DNA of 64,000 bases. Origin: JBGPQJ01 sp963709295 (GTDB taxonomy: Bacteria; Chloroflexota; Anaerolineae; Anaerolineales; Villigracilaceae). The DNA is taken from contig CAVPVW010000008.1 of the NCBI GenBank assembly GCA_963709295.1, positions 372,001 to 436,000 of the forward strand, written 5' to 3'. A program made the position numbers and the translations under genes. Position 1 is the stretch's first letter, and every line of letters begins with the position of its first letter. The notes below the pieces were generated by a model, which saw only the letters and a program-made list of their open reading frames with translations, had not been told where the DNA came from and ran no database searches. Positions 63,634 to 64,000 of this stretch are shown in pieces.

Positions 63634-64000
63634 TTACCTCTTCGGGTCGGCTCCGTTGCCACTAGCGAGGGAGTGAGACTCCATCGCTGGGCGGATCGGC
63701 TGCAGGGTGGCGCTCACGCGTGAGGCACCTAGGGCTAACCCCACTTCACGGATGGCTGTTTGCAGAACATCCTCCACCGCGCCGGCGCGCTGGATCTTCT
63801 GGCCAATGGTATTGACCATTGTCTCCAGTTCGGCCTGGGATCTGGATTCTTCATAAGAACGCGCGTTGCGCACCGCGATGGCAACCTGGTTCGCAATCGA
63901 TTGAAGCAGAACCACGTCATCCTCTTTGAGGCCATCGACAATATTCTGCTGCACGTCGAGCACCCCCAGCACCTCGTTGCTGATGGATATGGGCACTGCC
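63634..64000 (-). CDS. GAF-domain protein, C-terminal part
   Basis: The gene enters from the right edge; about 122 codons are present, ending at a TAA at 63634. MPISISNEVLGVLDVQQNIV and VVLLQSIANQVAIAVRNARS are the end of a GAF domain; the tail (LETMVNTIGQKIQRAGAVED, LQTAIREVGLALGASRVSAT) starts like another GAF unit of the kinase family seen here. It is 4 bases from the parA start, so it belongs to the same leftward cluster. The N-terminal domains cannot be seen. Confidence 0.75.
   Translation of the reverse strand, partial: AVPISISNEVLGVLDVQQNIVDGLKEDDVVLLQSIANQVAIAVRNARSYEESRSQAELETMVNTIGQKIQRAGAVEDVLQTAIREVGLALGASRVSATLQPIRPAMESHSLASGNGADPKR

Overview
The window looks like a chromosome piece from a Chloroflexota bacterium, most likely class Anaerolineae. 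This is inferred from gene content and style, not from a marker search. The clues are tandem-ThyX thymidylate synthase, many GAF-domain histidine kinases, SH3b and DUF3048 surface proteins with Thr/Pro-rich linkers, a Cys-type CcmE, a lone Flp pilin, and overall gene style. GC is moderately high. No rRNA, tRNA or CRISPR array was recognised.

Region 1-13.8 kb is a respiratory island. It holds cytochrome c maturation genes (ccmF fragment, ccmE), a nine-heme cytochrome with a translationally coupled cytochrome b (together like a split CbcL), and a NapC/NirT-type protein with about ten heme sites. After an IS3-family element comes an opposing operon: two small membrane proteins, an octaheme cytochrome, a four-cluster ferredoxin subunit and an NrfD-type membrane subunit. 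A NarX/NarL-like sensor and regulator pair follows. Four ACCCCATA-type repeats spaced 21, 21 and 23 bp lie between the regulator gene and the NrfD operon. The modules appear to pass electrons from the quinone pool to c-type hemes outside the membrane; the terminal acceptor is not encoded here.

Region 13.8-32 kb is mostly housekeeping: panB-panE, a glycosyltransferase, a receiver/SH3b pair, UDP-glucose dehydrogenase, methyltransferases, 5-formyl-THF cyclo-ligase, and a nusA-rnpM-infB-rbfA-nrnA-truB-ribF-thyX run. Region 32-53 kb is mixed metabolism, repair and protein quality control (AKR, DUF3048 lipoprotein, AMMECR1, flavin reductase, dus, msrA, clpC, MazG, HIT, flp, nth, asparaginase, MBL, histidine kinase, HAD, rRNA methyltransferase, PLP decarboxylase, DinB, MFS). 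A decayed IS605-type tnpB overlaps the 3' end of the MFS gene.

Region 55.4-64 kb is the most unusual part. One leftward cluster encodes a GAF protein, a ParA-like ATPase, a very large membrane histidine kinase, a threonine-synthase-like PLP enzyme fused to a response-regulator receiver domain, a stand-alone receiver, and a second threonine synthase.

At least thirteen genes carry single-base frame disruptions, plus one in-frame TGA in ribF. Many sit in short homopolymers and hit essential genes (clpC, ribF, panB), so most are probably residual long-read assembly errors. The interrupted genes are described here as single loci, with the break positions given.
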